Source: Treponema sp. UBA1226 (lineage in GTDB: Bacteria > Spirochaetota > Spirochaetia > Treponematales > Treponemataceae). Taken from it: a DNA stretch of 53,101 bases. Of the stretch, positions 17,247 to 25,176 are shown piece after piece; the stretch's first letter is position 1; each line of letters opens with the position of its first letter. Both the position numbers and the translations under genes were made by a program. The notes under the pieces are model-generated. The model was given only the letters and a program-made list of their open reading frames with translations. It was not told the DNA's origin and did not search any database. The DNA lies in assembly GCA_002309195.1 (NCBI GenBank), contig DBWY01000009.1:50211-103311 (forward strand), written 5' to 3'.

Positions 17247-17287
17247 CCACGTATCCTGCATTATCTCATCAACCAGATAAGCGTCCC

Positions 17288-18184
17288 TCAATCCTTCTTA
17301 ATTTTATCTGTTCCGGTGATTTTATCGATTATGATGCTTACTTCTTCAATTAATATTCCGGTGTATTTTTCGATGTTGTCGATGATGTACTGCTGCATTT
17401 TGTAGATTTCGCCGGTGAGTTGTTTGCCAAACGGAACGTCAATCGTTATGACAAGCCTGTAGCCGCGCGCGTCTGTTTTAATCGAAAATTTCTTGATTCT
17501 TATATTTGAGTCAAATTCCTGGACACAGTGCATTGTCATCTGAGTGAGCGCGGCTTCTGAAATGCTTATGCGTCCTTTTTTAGAAAACTCTGGTCGTACG
17601 ACAGATTTTTCAAATGTCTTTGAATTTCCCGAACCAAATTTTCTTGCAAAAAAGAGTCCTGGTCTTGAAAAAAATACTTTTATCGAGTCATAAAAAATCT
17701 GCGAATAATTTCTTTTTATTTCGATTGCAGGAACAGGAATTACATGTTTTCCTTCTACCTGGCGTGAGCGTATTGCCTTGTCGATTTCTTCTCGTGTTGC
17801 TATGTCTTCAATCTTAATTATCTTTGATGGCTGCGGAAGCTGCAGTCTTGCCGCAATCTTTATTACCATCTTTTCTGATGTTCCAAGAAGAAGTATTTTT
17901 TTTATGTGTGATTTTTTTAATATTCTTGCAATTTCGTCGCGGTGTTCTTTGTCGTCAAAGAGGGCAATCCTTACAGCGCCCATATATGTTTTTTCTGTCT
18001 TGGCAGATTTTCCGCCGAGGATTTTATCGTCTTTAATTAAAAGTCCGTCGTCGATTATTGCGTCGATTCCGTATTTTTGCGCAAGAAGCTTTGACTTAAA
18101 GCTTTTACCGGTTCCGCTTTCGCCGACTAAAGCCATTACCGAGATACCTGAAAATTTTTTAAGCAGATTACTTAATGATTCCAT
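17288..18184 (-). CDS. P-loop NTPase fused to an Asp23/Gls24-like domain
   Basis: 298 residues. The N-terminal half carries Walker A GESGTGKS (about residues 21-28) in a kinase-like fold ending near residue 135. The C-terminal part from about 205 (GRISISEAALTQMTMHCVQEF...VPFGKQLTGEIYKMQQYIIDNIEKYTGILIEEVSIIID) follows the Asp23/Gls24 alkaline-shock pattern of two helices and beta strands. A basic linker joins them. The combination is not one I know as characterised. One base separates its ATG from the stop of the upstream pseudouridine synthase gene, so they form an operon. Asp23 domains are linked to envelope homeostasis in Gram-positives; a similar role here is speculative. Confidence 0.72.
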   Translation of the reverse strand: MESLSNLLKKFSGISVMALVGESGTGKSFKSKLLAQKYGIDAIIDDGLLIKDDKILGGKSAKTEKTYMGAVRIALFDDKEHRDEIARILKKSHIKKILLLGTSEKMVIKIAARLQLPQPSKIIKIEDIATREEIDKAIRSRQVEGKHVIPVPAIEIKRNYSQIFYDSIKVFFSRPGLFFARKFGSGNSKTFEKSVVRPEFSKKGRISISEAALTQMTMHCVQEFDSNIRIKKFSIKTDARGYRLVITIDVPFGKQLTGEIYKMQQYIIDNIEKYTGILIEEVSIIIDKITGTDKIKKD

Positions 18185-18185
18185 A

Positions 18186-19178
18186 CTATTTTATTATAAG
18201 TGAGCCGTCCCAATTTATCAACGATTGTGTTAAAAATTTTTTAAATGCTTCGTTAAGAGGCGCCGTAATTTCTTCTGGTGCGTTTATCTCATTATCCTTA
18301 GGGAAAAACAATTTATATGCATGAAGGTAAAATCCCTGCTTTTCTTTTATCTCCTGAGCTCCATATGCCGTATCTCCCAAAAGAGGAAATTCATGAAAAT
18401 AAGACTGGCATCTTATCTGATGCTTTTTTCCTGTAAGGATTTCATACTGGCATAATGTTATGTCTTTTCCCCTGTGTTTTCCGTACGAAAGAGGAGTGCA
18501 GACTGTTACTGCAAGGTCAGAAGGATTTTTTTCTTCCTGATCAATTTTCATCGTATAAAAATTTGTTTTTTTAAGCTGAACAGGCACAATATAGTCACTC
18601 CATTCCTGCCTTTCATTTATTTTTCCGCATGCAATTCCGACATAAAATTTTCTCACCCGTTTTTCTGCAATTGCACGCGAAAACCATACAGCACCTTTAA
18701 GGTTATTAGAAAATACAAGAAGGCCCGTAGTCTTTCTGTCAAGCCTGTGAAGAGGCCCTGGTGTAAAAGAAAGGGATTTTTCATGGGCTTCACTTTTATA
18801 GATTTCTTCGATTACTTCAGAAATTCCATCCGGGCCATGAACGTTTACGTCGTAAGGCTTATTTATGATTTTTATAAATTCGTTTTCAAATACAAAATCA
18901 AGTTTTAAAGAATTATTTTTTTTAGGCATAATACCAAAAGGGGACTTGTTTTGTTCAGCCTGGGAAAGAGGACTTAAAAGGAACGCAGCAACGCTTATTT
19001 TGTCGCCGGCCTTGATTTTGAGCGAAATATCGGCTTTTTTGTCGTTTACGCGGACAAGGCCTTTTCTTATGGCAGAATAAATCGATGAAATATGTGCTCC
19101 ACCGGCCATTTTTCTTACGACTTTGTCGAGGCGGCGGTTTTCATCATCTGTTGCGGCTGTAAAATCCTTAAAATCCAT
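18186..19178 (-). CDS. RluA-family pseudouridine synthase with S4 domain
   Basis: 330 residues. An S4-type RNA-binding domain occupies residues 15-75 (RLDKVVRKM...GLVRVNDKKADISLKIKAGDKISV). The catalytic signature HRLDRKTTGLLVFS lies near residue 143, with the active-site Asp in HRLD, and KKHQIRCQSYFHEFPLLGDTAYG near 255 completes the family set. It isomerises uridine in rRNA, probably like RluC, but the target site cannot be assigned. It is one of three RluA-type enzymes in the window (also 45452 and 46441). Confidence 0.9.
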   Translation of the reverse strand: MDFKDFTAATDDENRRLDKVVRKMAGGAHISSIYSAIRKGLVRVNDKKADISLKIKAGDKISVAAFLLSPLSQAEQNKSPFGIMPKKNNSLKLDFVFENEFIKIINKPYDVNVHGPDGISEVIEEIYKSEAHEKSLSFTPGPLHRLDRKTTGLLVFSNNLKGAVWFSRAIAEKRVRKFYVGIACGKINERQEWSDYIVPVQLKKTNFYTMKIDQEEKNPSDLAVTVCTPLSYGKHRGKDITLCQYEILTGKKHQIRCQSYFHEFPLLGDTAYGAQEIKEKQGFYLHAYKLFFPKDNEINAPEEITAPLNEAFKKFLTQSLINWDGSLIIK

Positions 19179-19241
19179 ATAAATATATTACCATATTTTA
19201 GTGTTTATTTCACTAATTCTACTAGATAAAACACTTTTGAC

Positions 19242-19739
19242 ATGATAAAATACTACAATATGTTATTGGCGCTAAAATTAAAATTGTTTAAGCTGTTTTT
19301 TAACCCTGTTTTTCTTTCGTGTGTATTCAGCTGGTTTTTTGCACAGTTTATCAAGACCATCATAAATCTTTGCCTTAGAAGGATTCACAGTATCGGGGAG
19401 CTTTTTGAGTACCTGGTCTGGCAGACAGGCGGTTTTCCGTCAAGTCACACTGCGCTTGTAACATCTTTGTGCACTTCTGTTGCATTTAGAAACGGAATCG
19501 AATCGGACATCTTTATGCTTTCTGCCTGCCTTATGATGATTACGATAAGGGATGCGCTTGGTGTTCGTCGTGCAAACGGAATTCACGCCAAAACCATCAA
19601 TCAGATGGGAAAAGAACTTTCAGAAAAAAATATAATAAAATATAAACCTATAAAAGAAGTTTTGGGTCATAAACCGATGGAAGTTGTCGTCGGCGCTTTG
19701 CTTGGATTTTTTATTGGCCTTGCTTTTTCGACCTTGTAG
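19242..19739 (+). CDS. DUF212 membrane protein (divergent PAP2 family)
   Basis: 165 residues. The diagnostic GGFPSSHTALV (near residue 62), TIRDALGVRRANGIHAKTINQM (near 101) and LGHKPMEVVVGALLGFFIG (near 141) match DUF212 proteins, described as related to acid phosphatases and haloperoxidases. Several hydrophobic helices indicate an inner-membrane protein. Substrate unknown. The ATG at 19242 is used here; an ATG six codons later is equally possible because neither has a strong ribosome-binding site. It begins the plus-strand run that leads into the Rnf-like cluster, 14 bases before the next gene. Confidence 0.85.
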   Translation: MIKYYNMLLALKLKLFKLFFNPVFLSCVFSWFFAQFIKTIINLCLRRIHSIGELFEYLVWQTGGFPSSHTALVTSLCTSVAFRNGIESDIFMLSACLMMITIRDALGVRRANGIHAKTINQMGKELSEKNIIKYKPIKEVLGHKPMEVVVGALLGFFIGLAFSTL

Positions 19740-19753
19740 AGCGGGCAGTAAAA

Positions 19754-21142
19754 ATGAATGGTATTAAAAAATATATTGTACCGGCTGTAGTTTCAGCCGT
19801 TATTATTTTACTTATGATTATTTTAAGGACAGTTCCTGTTGCAAAACTATGGAAGGGTTTTTCTGTCCTTTATGTTCCGGCAGACACAGATGCAAAGATT
19901 GTTTTTGAAGCGCTCGATAAATACGGATGTTCGGATGTAATTTCGTATTATAACCAGAGCATCCCGTTTTTAAATCCTTATCTTCCGATTAAGGCAGATT
20001 ATTCTGACTCGTATTTATCAAGAAGAAATTCTTATTTTTTTGACCGCGACAGAAAAGTAATGATTTATTATATTCCCGATGAATATTCTTCGCAGGCAAA
20101 AAAAGCTGCAGGCTTTTTAGCAGGCGAGTGCATGATTGATGCAGGACTTGACAGTAAATCTTCTTTTCCTCTTGTAACTCCGATTATATGTCTTATTGTC
20201 GCAGCAGTCTTTTTCTTTCTTTCAAAGCATAAAAAAGTTTTTACAGGTGCTTCGCTTTTCCCAATCATCTATGCTTTTTCGATGCCGTTTTATGTAAACG
20301 CTGCATCTGTCTGTCTTGTTCTTTTTGCAGTTTATCTATGCCAGAAAGTTTGGAGAAGAAAAGACGGTCTTAAATATGTATTAAGAAACAAGTACGTGAT
20401 GATTTTATCGTTTGTAAGTCTTGTTGCAGCTTTTTTTGCTTCGTTTGTTTCTGGATTTTTATTCATGCTTGCTGCAGTTGCTTCAGTATTGATTTTATTT
20501 ATGATAAACAATATGCAGAGCGATTACGAAAATTCCCTGCGTTTTAATCCGACTTTAATAAGGCCTGCACGTTTTATGAAAATGATATGTTCAGAGACTA
20601 TAAACAAGGGGCTTATTGTTTCTGCAGCCGTTATCGTTCTTTTTGTGCTTTATATAACGAGCGTAAGCCTTTTTACCATCTCAAATTCTCAAGACTTGTC
20701 TTTTCCTATGCCGACAAGATATAATACTTTAACAGAAATTCCTAACCTTGATGACTATATTGTATGGAGCTGGAATACGGCAACTTTACCATATAAGTCA
20801 CTTAATGCTTCTCATTCTGAAGTTCCAGAAGAAAACGAGTGCGTTACGATACAGAGGTTTAAGGATACGGATGACGGTGTTAAGACGACAGAAGAAGTTG
20901 TCTTTAAATTTGATTCCGATTTTAAAAATGAAGTCATAAGCTCAATAGATAAATTGGATTATCCTGCGATAGAAAAACTTATGAAGATGCAGGAAAGAGG
21001 TTTTTCGGTTGACTACTCATTCGGGTCAGGAGAAAAATTCAGCAAGTCTAATTTTATAATGATGCTTATTATGATAATGGTACCATGTGGTATGGCAATC
21101 TATTATTTGGGTGAAAAGAAACGCTATGGCAATGCTTACTGA
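19754..21142 (+). CDS. Multi-pass membrane protein preceding the Rnf-like cluster
   Basis: 462 residues; I do not recognise the family. One N-terminal helix (about residues 8-25) precedes a soluble segment (28-135), with VPADTDAKIVFEALDKYGCSDVI near its start. Then come about six helices between 140 and 305 (for example LVTPIICLIVAAVFFFL and LVAAFFASFVSGFLFMLAAVA), a second soluble segment of about 120 residues and a final helix near 440. The 3' end overlaps the rnfC-like gene by 17 bases, so it is translated with the Rnf-like cluster and may be an extra subunit or assembly partner of that complex. That role is inference from position. Confidence 0.75.
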   Translation: MNGIKKYIVPAVVSAVIILLMIILRTVPVAKLWKGFSVLYVPADTDAKIVFEALDKYGCSDVISYYNQSIPFLNPYLPIKADYSDSYLSRRNSYFFDRDRKVMIYYIPDEYSSQAKKAAGFLAGECMIDAGLDSKSSFPLVTPIICLIVAAVFFFLSKHKKVFTGASLFPIIYAFSMPFYVNAASVCLVLFAVYLCQKVWRRKDGLKYVLRNKYVMILSFVSLVAAFFASFVSGFLFMLAAVASVLILFMINNMQSDYENSLRFNPTLIRPARFMKMICSETINKGLIVSAAVIVLFVLYITSVSLFTISNSQDLSFPMPTRYNTLTEIPNLDDYIVWSWNTATLPYKSLNASHSEVPEENECVTIQRFKDTDDGVKTTEEVVFKFDSDFKNEVISSIDKLDYPAIEKLMKMQERGFSVDYSFGSGEKFSKSNFIMMLIMIMVPCGMAIYYLGEKKRYGNAY

Positions 21143-22466
21143 TATTACGAAAAAAGATAAGAATCCTGTGCAGAGAATGACGACAGGATTTCTTCCTGCA
21201 AAGATTACGATTCCTTTGTGCCAGGAAGACGGGTTTGAGTGTACAAGCTCTGTTAAACCCGGAGACTCTGTGCGCGAAGGTCAGGTAATTGCAGATGTAT
21301 CCCGTGATGAATACGGCTCAAGATCCTTTGGGGCTGCAAAAATCCATTCACCGATTCCGGGAACTGTAACAGAAATTAAAAGCTGCACATACCCTAACGG
21401 AAAGCAGGGTAAAGCCGTAGAGATTTTCCTTAACGGAAGCTTTACATATCTTGGAAAACAGCAGACTGTTTTTGACTGGAAAAATTATTCGCCTGCAATG
21501 CTTCTTCGTACGATAAGCGAGGGCGGAGTAATCAATACTTTTTCCAATAGTTCATATTCATCTTTCGAAATCGAGATGAATAAAATAAAAGACGAAAAGG
21601 ATAAAAAACTTGTAGTACGCCTTTTTGACGAAGATCCTTCGTGTCAGGCAGACTCGATTTTAACACGCAGTGAGTTTGAAAAAATCGCGACAGGTATTTA
21701 TATTTCTGCAAAGGTTCTTGATGCAAACGAAATCATCATTGCATATGCAAAAAATGCAAAGCTTCCTGCAGCTGTCGGTATAGAAACAAAAGAACTTTTC
21801 GGTTCGATTCCGGTTACGTTTATCGAAATCGATACAAGGTTTTATCCGTGCGGTGGAAAGCGCGAATTAATCAAAGCCTGGCAGAAACAGCGCCGCGCTG
21901 CAGTTTCTGATAAAGAAATGTTAAGGACATGCTTCTTTACAGATTCTACGACAATGTTCCATGTTTATAACGCTGTTGTACTTAATATTCCTGTAGAAAC
22001 GGTAAACGTTTTTGTTACCGGCGATTGTCTTCAGGCAAATGCGCTTTTAAAAGTCTGCGTGGGTACTTCATTTAAAACAATTGCAAAACAGTGCGGCGGC
22101 TTTACAAAAAAACTCGGCAAAATAATCGTTAACGGTCAGATAAGCGGGGTAGCGATAAACTCCCTTGATACGCCGGTAACAAAATATGTAAAGTCAATTT
22201 CATTTAATTCGCGCCAGGATAACTATGACAGAAGTGTAGGTGTGTGCTTAAGATGCGGACGCTGCAGAAGTGTATGCAGTCTTGATCTTAGCCCTAACAT
22301 CATATATGCAAAAAAAATAAATAATGCTCAGGTAGATCCGATTTATCTTGAATCTGCCATGCTTTGTACAGAATGCGGTTTATGCAGTGCAATCTGTCCT
22401 TCTAAACTGCCTCTTACTCATGTAATCCGCTTATTAAAAGAGGAGTCAAAAGAAAATGTTAAGTAA
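21126..22466 (+). CDS. rnfC: RnfC-like Fe-S subunit lacking the NADH/FMN motif
   Basis: 446 residues from the ATG at 21126; the ATG two codons later is an alternative. The RnfC plan is clear: an N-terminal barrel-sandwich segment (CTSSVKPGDSVREGQVIADVS), a central domain, an SLBB-like stretch (VFVTGDC...VNGQISGVAINSLDTPVTKY) and two 4Fe-4S motifs, CLRCGRCRSVC from Cys374 and CTECGLCSAICP from Cys414. Canonical RnfC carries a GAGFPTH-type NADH/FMN site and an ECEP motif. Here the corresponding stretches read EGGVINTFSNSS and LFDEDPSCQADS, so the electron-input site appears lost. First of six overlapping Rnf-like genes. Confidence 0.85.
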   Translation: MAMLTDITKKDKNPVQRMTTGFLPAKITIPLCQEDGFECTSSVKPGDSVREGQVIADVSRDEYGSRSFGAAKIHSPIPGTVTEIKSCTYPNGKQGKAVEIFLNGSFTYLGKQQTVFDWKNYSPAMLLRTISEGGVINTFSNSSYSSFEIEMNKIKDEKDKKLVVRLFDEDPSCQADSILTRSEFEKIATGIYISAKVLDANEIIIAYAKNAKLPAAVGIETKELFGSIPVTFIEIDTRFYPCGGKRELIKAWQKQRRAAVSDKEMLRTCFFTDSTTMFHVYNAVVLNIPVETVNVFVTGDCLQANALLKVCVGTSFKTIAKQCGGFTKKLGKIIVNGQISGVAINSLDTPVTKYVKSISFNSRQDNYDRSVGVCLRCGRCRSVCSLDLSPNIIYAKKINNAQVDPIYLESAMLCTECGLCSAICPSKLPLTHVIRLLKEESKENVK

Positions 22467-23532
22467 TTTAAATATTAATAAAATGTATAAAATGGTCAAT
22501 TTAAGTCCGTTCGTAAATAAAAGGTCAACTGTACTTACATATTTATTTATGATTCTGGCTATTGTTCCGCAGGTGATAATGCTTTTTGTTACAAAAAGTT
22601 ATGACAACCTTCTCATAATCGGGACAGCAATCCTTGCATGTTTTTTTACAGAGATTTTAAATTTCGTAAATAAGCGTCATGTAAACCTTTCGATTCTTCT
22701 TTGCATCCTTAAAGGAACGCTCATCGGATTTTTCCTTCCTGCAGGTTATCCGATTTTTTCTGTTTTTTTCATTACGCTCATTTCGATGCTGTTTGTAAAA
22801 TACGCTTTCGGTGATTTACGCGTTTCATGGATTAATCCAGTTGTTCTTACTGTTGCAATCTGCTGGTTTATCGGAAGAATAAGTTTTCCTGGATTTTTAC
22901 TTACAAGAGATTTTCTTGCAGCAAAAAATCCTTCGCTTACACTTATTCAGGAAGGAATTTTCCCGACTTACGCTTTTGATGAAAAAATAACTGCAATGTT
23001 TAATGATACGACATTCAGCCTGTTTGGAGTTTCAATCCCTCAAGGGTATGTATCGCTTTTCTGGGACAGCCAGTCGGTAATTCCTGCGTTCAGGTTTAAT
23101 TTCCTTACAATCGTTTTTGCAATTCTTTTGATTGCATTTGACGTTATTACTTTTGAGATTCCGTTCTTTTATTTTATGACATATCTTATTCTTGTTAAAT
23201 TTCTTTCTCCTGTTTTTTCTGGCGGAATTCCAATGCAGGGAGACATGCTGCTTGCTTTACTATCAAGCGGAACTTTATTTGCCGGCTTTATTCTCGTTCA
23301 GTGGTTTGGAACGATTCCGATGACTAACAAAGGAAAGATTTTTTATGGAATTGCAGGCGGTGTAATTGCATTTATTTTTGCAGGCCCGGGAACAACGCCG
23401 ATTGGTTCGATAATTACGGTTTTATTTTTAAATATTTTGTCTCCGGTTATTCAGTTTGTTGAAAACAGGATTACAAAAGTTAAATTAACAAATATGTTGA
23501 GGAATGAAAATGCTGGAGACATCGGACAGTAA
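22456..23532 (+). CDS. rnfD: RnfD-like membrane subunit lacking a visible flavin site
   Basis: 358 residues with about nine or ten transmembrane helices. RnfD character shows in the N-terminal NLSPFVNKRSTVLTYLFMILAIVP, in INPVVLTVAICWFIG, and in GDMLLALLSSGTLFAGFILVQWFGTIPMTNKGKIFYGIAGG, which aligns with the GD...LLSGG...DPVTSP...GR..YG segment of RnfD/NqrB. The S/T-G-A-T motif whose Thr carries covalent FMN in normal RnfD is not present anywhere in the protein. The gene overlaps rnfC by 11 bases and has a GAGGAG ribosome-binding site. Confidence 0.85.
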   Translation: MLSNLNINKMYKMVNLSPFVNKRSTVLTYLFMILAIVPQVIMLFVTKSYDNLLIIGTAILACFFTEILNFVNKRHVNLSILLCILKGTLIGFFLPAGYPIFSVFFITLISMLFVKYAFGDLRVSWINPVVLTVAICWFIGRISFPGFLLTRDFLAAKNPSLTLIQEGIFPTYAFDEKITAMFNDTTFSLFGVSIPQGYVSLFWDSQSVIPAFRFNFLTIVFAILLIAFDVITFEIPFFYFMTYLILVKFLSPVFSGGIPMQGDMLLALLSSGTLFAGFILVQWFGTIPMTNKGKIFYGIAGGVIAFIFAGPGTTPIGSIITVLFLNILSPVIQFVENRITKVKLTNMLRNENAGDIGQ

Positions 23533-24013
23533 ACTTAAACTTAAGACATGCATAATTTTTACGAGCGTCATTATGGTAATGACACTTTTACTCATAGGAT
23601 TTTCTTTTCTTGCAAAGAAGAATTATAACTACAAGTTAAAGAATCAGGTCGAAATTGTAATGCACAATCACAGACCTCTTGAGTTTCCAGAAAAATATCA
23701 GATTGGAGATCAGATTAATGTAAAATCTTCGATTGCTGTAAGCTCTAATATGTATTCTGTAGTAAACTCAAGCAACAAGGTTGTACGTTATGTTCTCATT
23801 ACACGCGTAACGACTTTTTACGGACCACAGGCTGCAGTTTTTCTTTATGACAAAGTGCAGGGCGTAACCTTTGAAGGCTTTTGCTGCGTAAACGAAAGAT
23901 TAAGTTCACAGTTTGAAAATCCGAACAGTGACCTCATAATCAAATACTGGAAAAATCAGGCACTCAAGATATTTAAATCATCTGTAGATGAAATCGGAGG
24001 TCATAATGAATAG
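23510..24013 (+). CDS. rnfG: RnfG-position protein without flavinylation motif
   Basis: 167 residues from the ATG at 23510, which has GAGGA six bases upstream; an ATG two codons earlier has no room for a ribosome-binding site. One membrane helix (about residues 13-33) and an extracytoplasmic domain, the RnfG layout. RnfG ends with an S/T-G-A-T motif that binds FMN covalently; this protein ends SSVDEIGGHNE and contains no such motif. The stretch YVLITRVTTFYGPQAAVFLYDKVQGVTFEGF stands where RnfG has its flavin domain. The assignment rests mainly on gene order between rnfD and rnfE, so it is less certain than the others. Confidence 0.65.
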   Translation: MLETSDSKLKLKTCIIFTSVIMVMTLLLIGFSFLAKKNYNYKLKNQVEIVMHNHRPLEFPEKYQIGDQINVKSSIAVSSNMYSVVNSSNKVVRYVLITRVTTFYGPQAAVFLYDKVQGVTFEGFCCVNERLSSQFENPNSDLIIKYWKNQALKIFKSSVDEIGGHNE

Positions 24014-24626
24014 AAATCTTTACTATGTATTTACTGCAATTTCATTTGCACTTCTGGTTGCAGCTCCAGGCAGATTTGCCTATGGAATCATAATCTGTTT
24101 TGAACTGTTTTTCCTTGTTCTTTCTGGATTTTTATTTTCGTTCCTGCTTAAAAAACTTATGCTCCATGAAATGAACTCAATCGTAACTGTCCTTGGACTT
24201 ATTTTTTCTACAGTGCTTTACAAGCAGATTATCATGGCGATGTATCCGCTTATAGCTTTGCAGATGAGTTTTGTTTTTTATCTTCCTGCAGTGTCTTCGT
24301 ACATGATTGGAATAATCTATAAAAACATTGACGTTTCTACAAAGGTTTCTGTAATCGACAACTTAAAGGTTACAGGTTACTTTTCTGTTCTTGCATTAAT
24401 TTTCTATGCTGTAAGGGATATTTTTGGTTACGGAACATTTACGCTTCCTTCGTCAAATGGGCTTTATGAAAAAGTATTTCTCGATAAAGACACAATCAGC
24501 TGGGGAACATTCTTTGCATCAATTCCTGGTGCACTTGTTCTTGTTTGCATTGCGATTTTAGTATTTATTTACGTTCAAAATAAATTTAAAATCATTAAGA
24601 GAATAGAGGATTCAAATGCTGCTTAA
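24006..24626 (+). CDS. rnfE: RnfE-like membrane subunit lacking the conserved cysteines
   Basis: 206 residues from the ATG at 24006, preceded by GGAGG; a frame starting 18 bases earlier is less likely. About six helices. The segment GYFSVLALIFYAVRDIFGYGTFTLPS aligns well with the FTLAL...AIREILGNGTLFG segment of RnfE, and FYLPAVSSYMIGI with IFIPLIVVNCIILG. The Cys of that VNC motif is Tyr or Ser here, and the N-terminal LGLCP motif is also missing. In normal Rnf these cysteines, with those of RnfA, hold a [2Fe-2S] cluster within the membrane. It overlaps the RnfG-like gene by 8 bases and rnfA by 11 bases. Confidence 0.82.
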   Translation: MNRNLYYVFTAISFALLVAAPGRFAYGIIICFELFFLVLSGFLFSFLLKKLMLHEMNSIVTVLGLIFSTVLYKQIIMAMYPLIALQMSFVFYLPAVSSYMIGIIYKNIDVSTKVSVIDNLKVTGYFSVLALIFYAVRDIFGYGTFTLPSSNGLYEKVFLDKDTISWGTFFASIPGALVLVCIAILVFIYVQNKFKIIKRIEDSNAA

Positions 24627-25176
24627 TAGTTTCGTTTATTATATATTTTTTGGTTCTGCCGTCCTCATTTACGGAATCGGATTTAACAGAGAATCTGTTA
24701 TGTGCAATTATCCAAAACAGGTTTTGTTTTCTGCAATTAAATCTTACGGATGTGTTGCAATAACTTATCTTTTGACATACTGCCTTAGCATGAATTTTTT
24801 AATTCCGCTTAGGATTGTAGAAATATTTCCTTTTATTGCGCTTTTGGTTTACATTACGGTTTCTGTTTTCTTTGAAATCCTTATCCAGGTTACGACAAGA
24901 AGAACAGCAGCAGAATTTGCAGTTTCTTTTTTGACTGTAATCCTTGCGTTAAACGAAGGCGTTACTCTTGTTGACGGTATTTTAATCTGCTTTAGCATCC
25001 TTACATGTTTTTACGTTCTTATACCGATTCTTTATGCACTCGAAAAAAGAATGCTTGCATCTACTGCAAACAACCTGTTTAAACAGAAATGTCTTATTTT
25101 CCTTAGCATGGTAATCATAATGATTGCAGTTTATTCATTTAATATTTCGTGGCTCAATGTCGGGGTGATAAAATGA
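24616..25176 (+). CDS. rnfA: RnfA-like membrane subunit lacking the conserved cysteines
   Basis: 186 residues, about six helices. The N-terminal SAVLIYGIGFNRESVM lines up with SAILVNNFVLSR of RnfA, and VYITVSVFFEILIQV with the second conserved helix. The TTNCAVLGVAL segment is replaced by AVSFLTVILAL and the LGICPFLGVS segment by GFNRESVMCNYPKQV. The latter contains a Cys, but not in the usual context. So the two membrane cluster ligands are not recognisable. The fold and gene order still support an RnfA homologue. A GAGG ribosome-binding site precedes the ATG, and the gene overlaps rnfB by 4 bases (ATGA). Confidence 0.78.
   Translation: MLLNSFVYYIFFGSAVLIYGIGFNRESVMCNYPKQVLFSAIKSYGCVAITYLLTYCLSMNFLIPLRIVEIFPFIALLVYITVSVFFEILIQVTTRRTAAEFAVSFLTVILALNEGVTLVDGILICFSILTCFYVLIPILYALEKRMLASTANNLFKQKCLIFLSMVIIMIAVYSFNISWLNVGVIK

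Noticed and set aside
17247..17287. Possible attachment site or terminator at the end of the restriction island
   Set aside because: Only a 6-bp inverted repeat TTATCT/AGATAA without a T tract, and no match to the tRNA-Gly 3' end.
17046..17291. 81-codon minus-strand frame at the end of hsdR
   Set aside because: Antisense to a conserved hsdR end with no good start signal.
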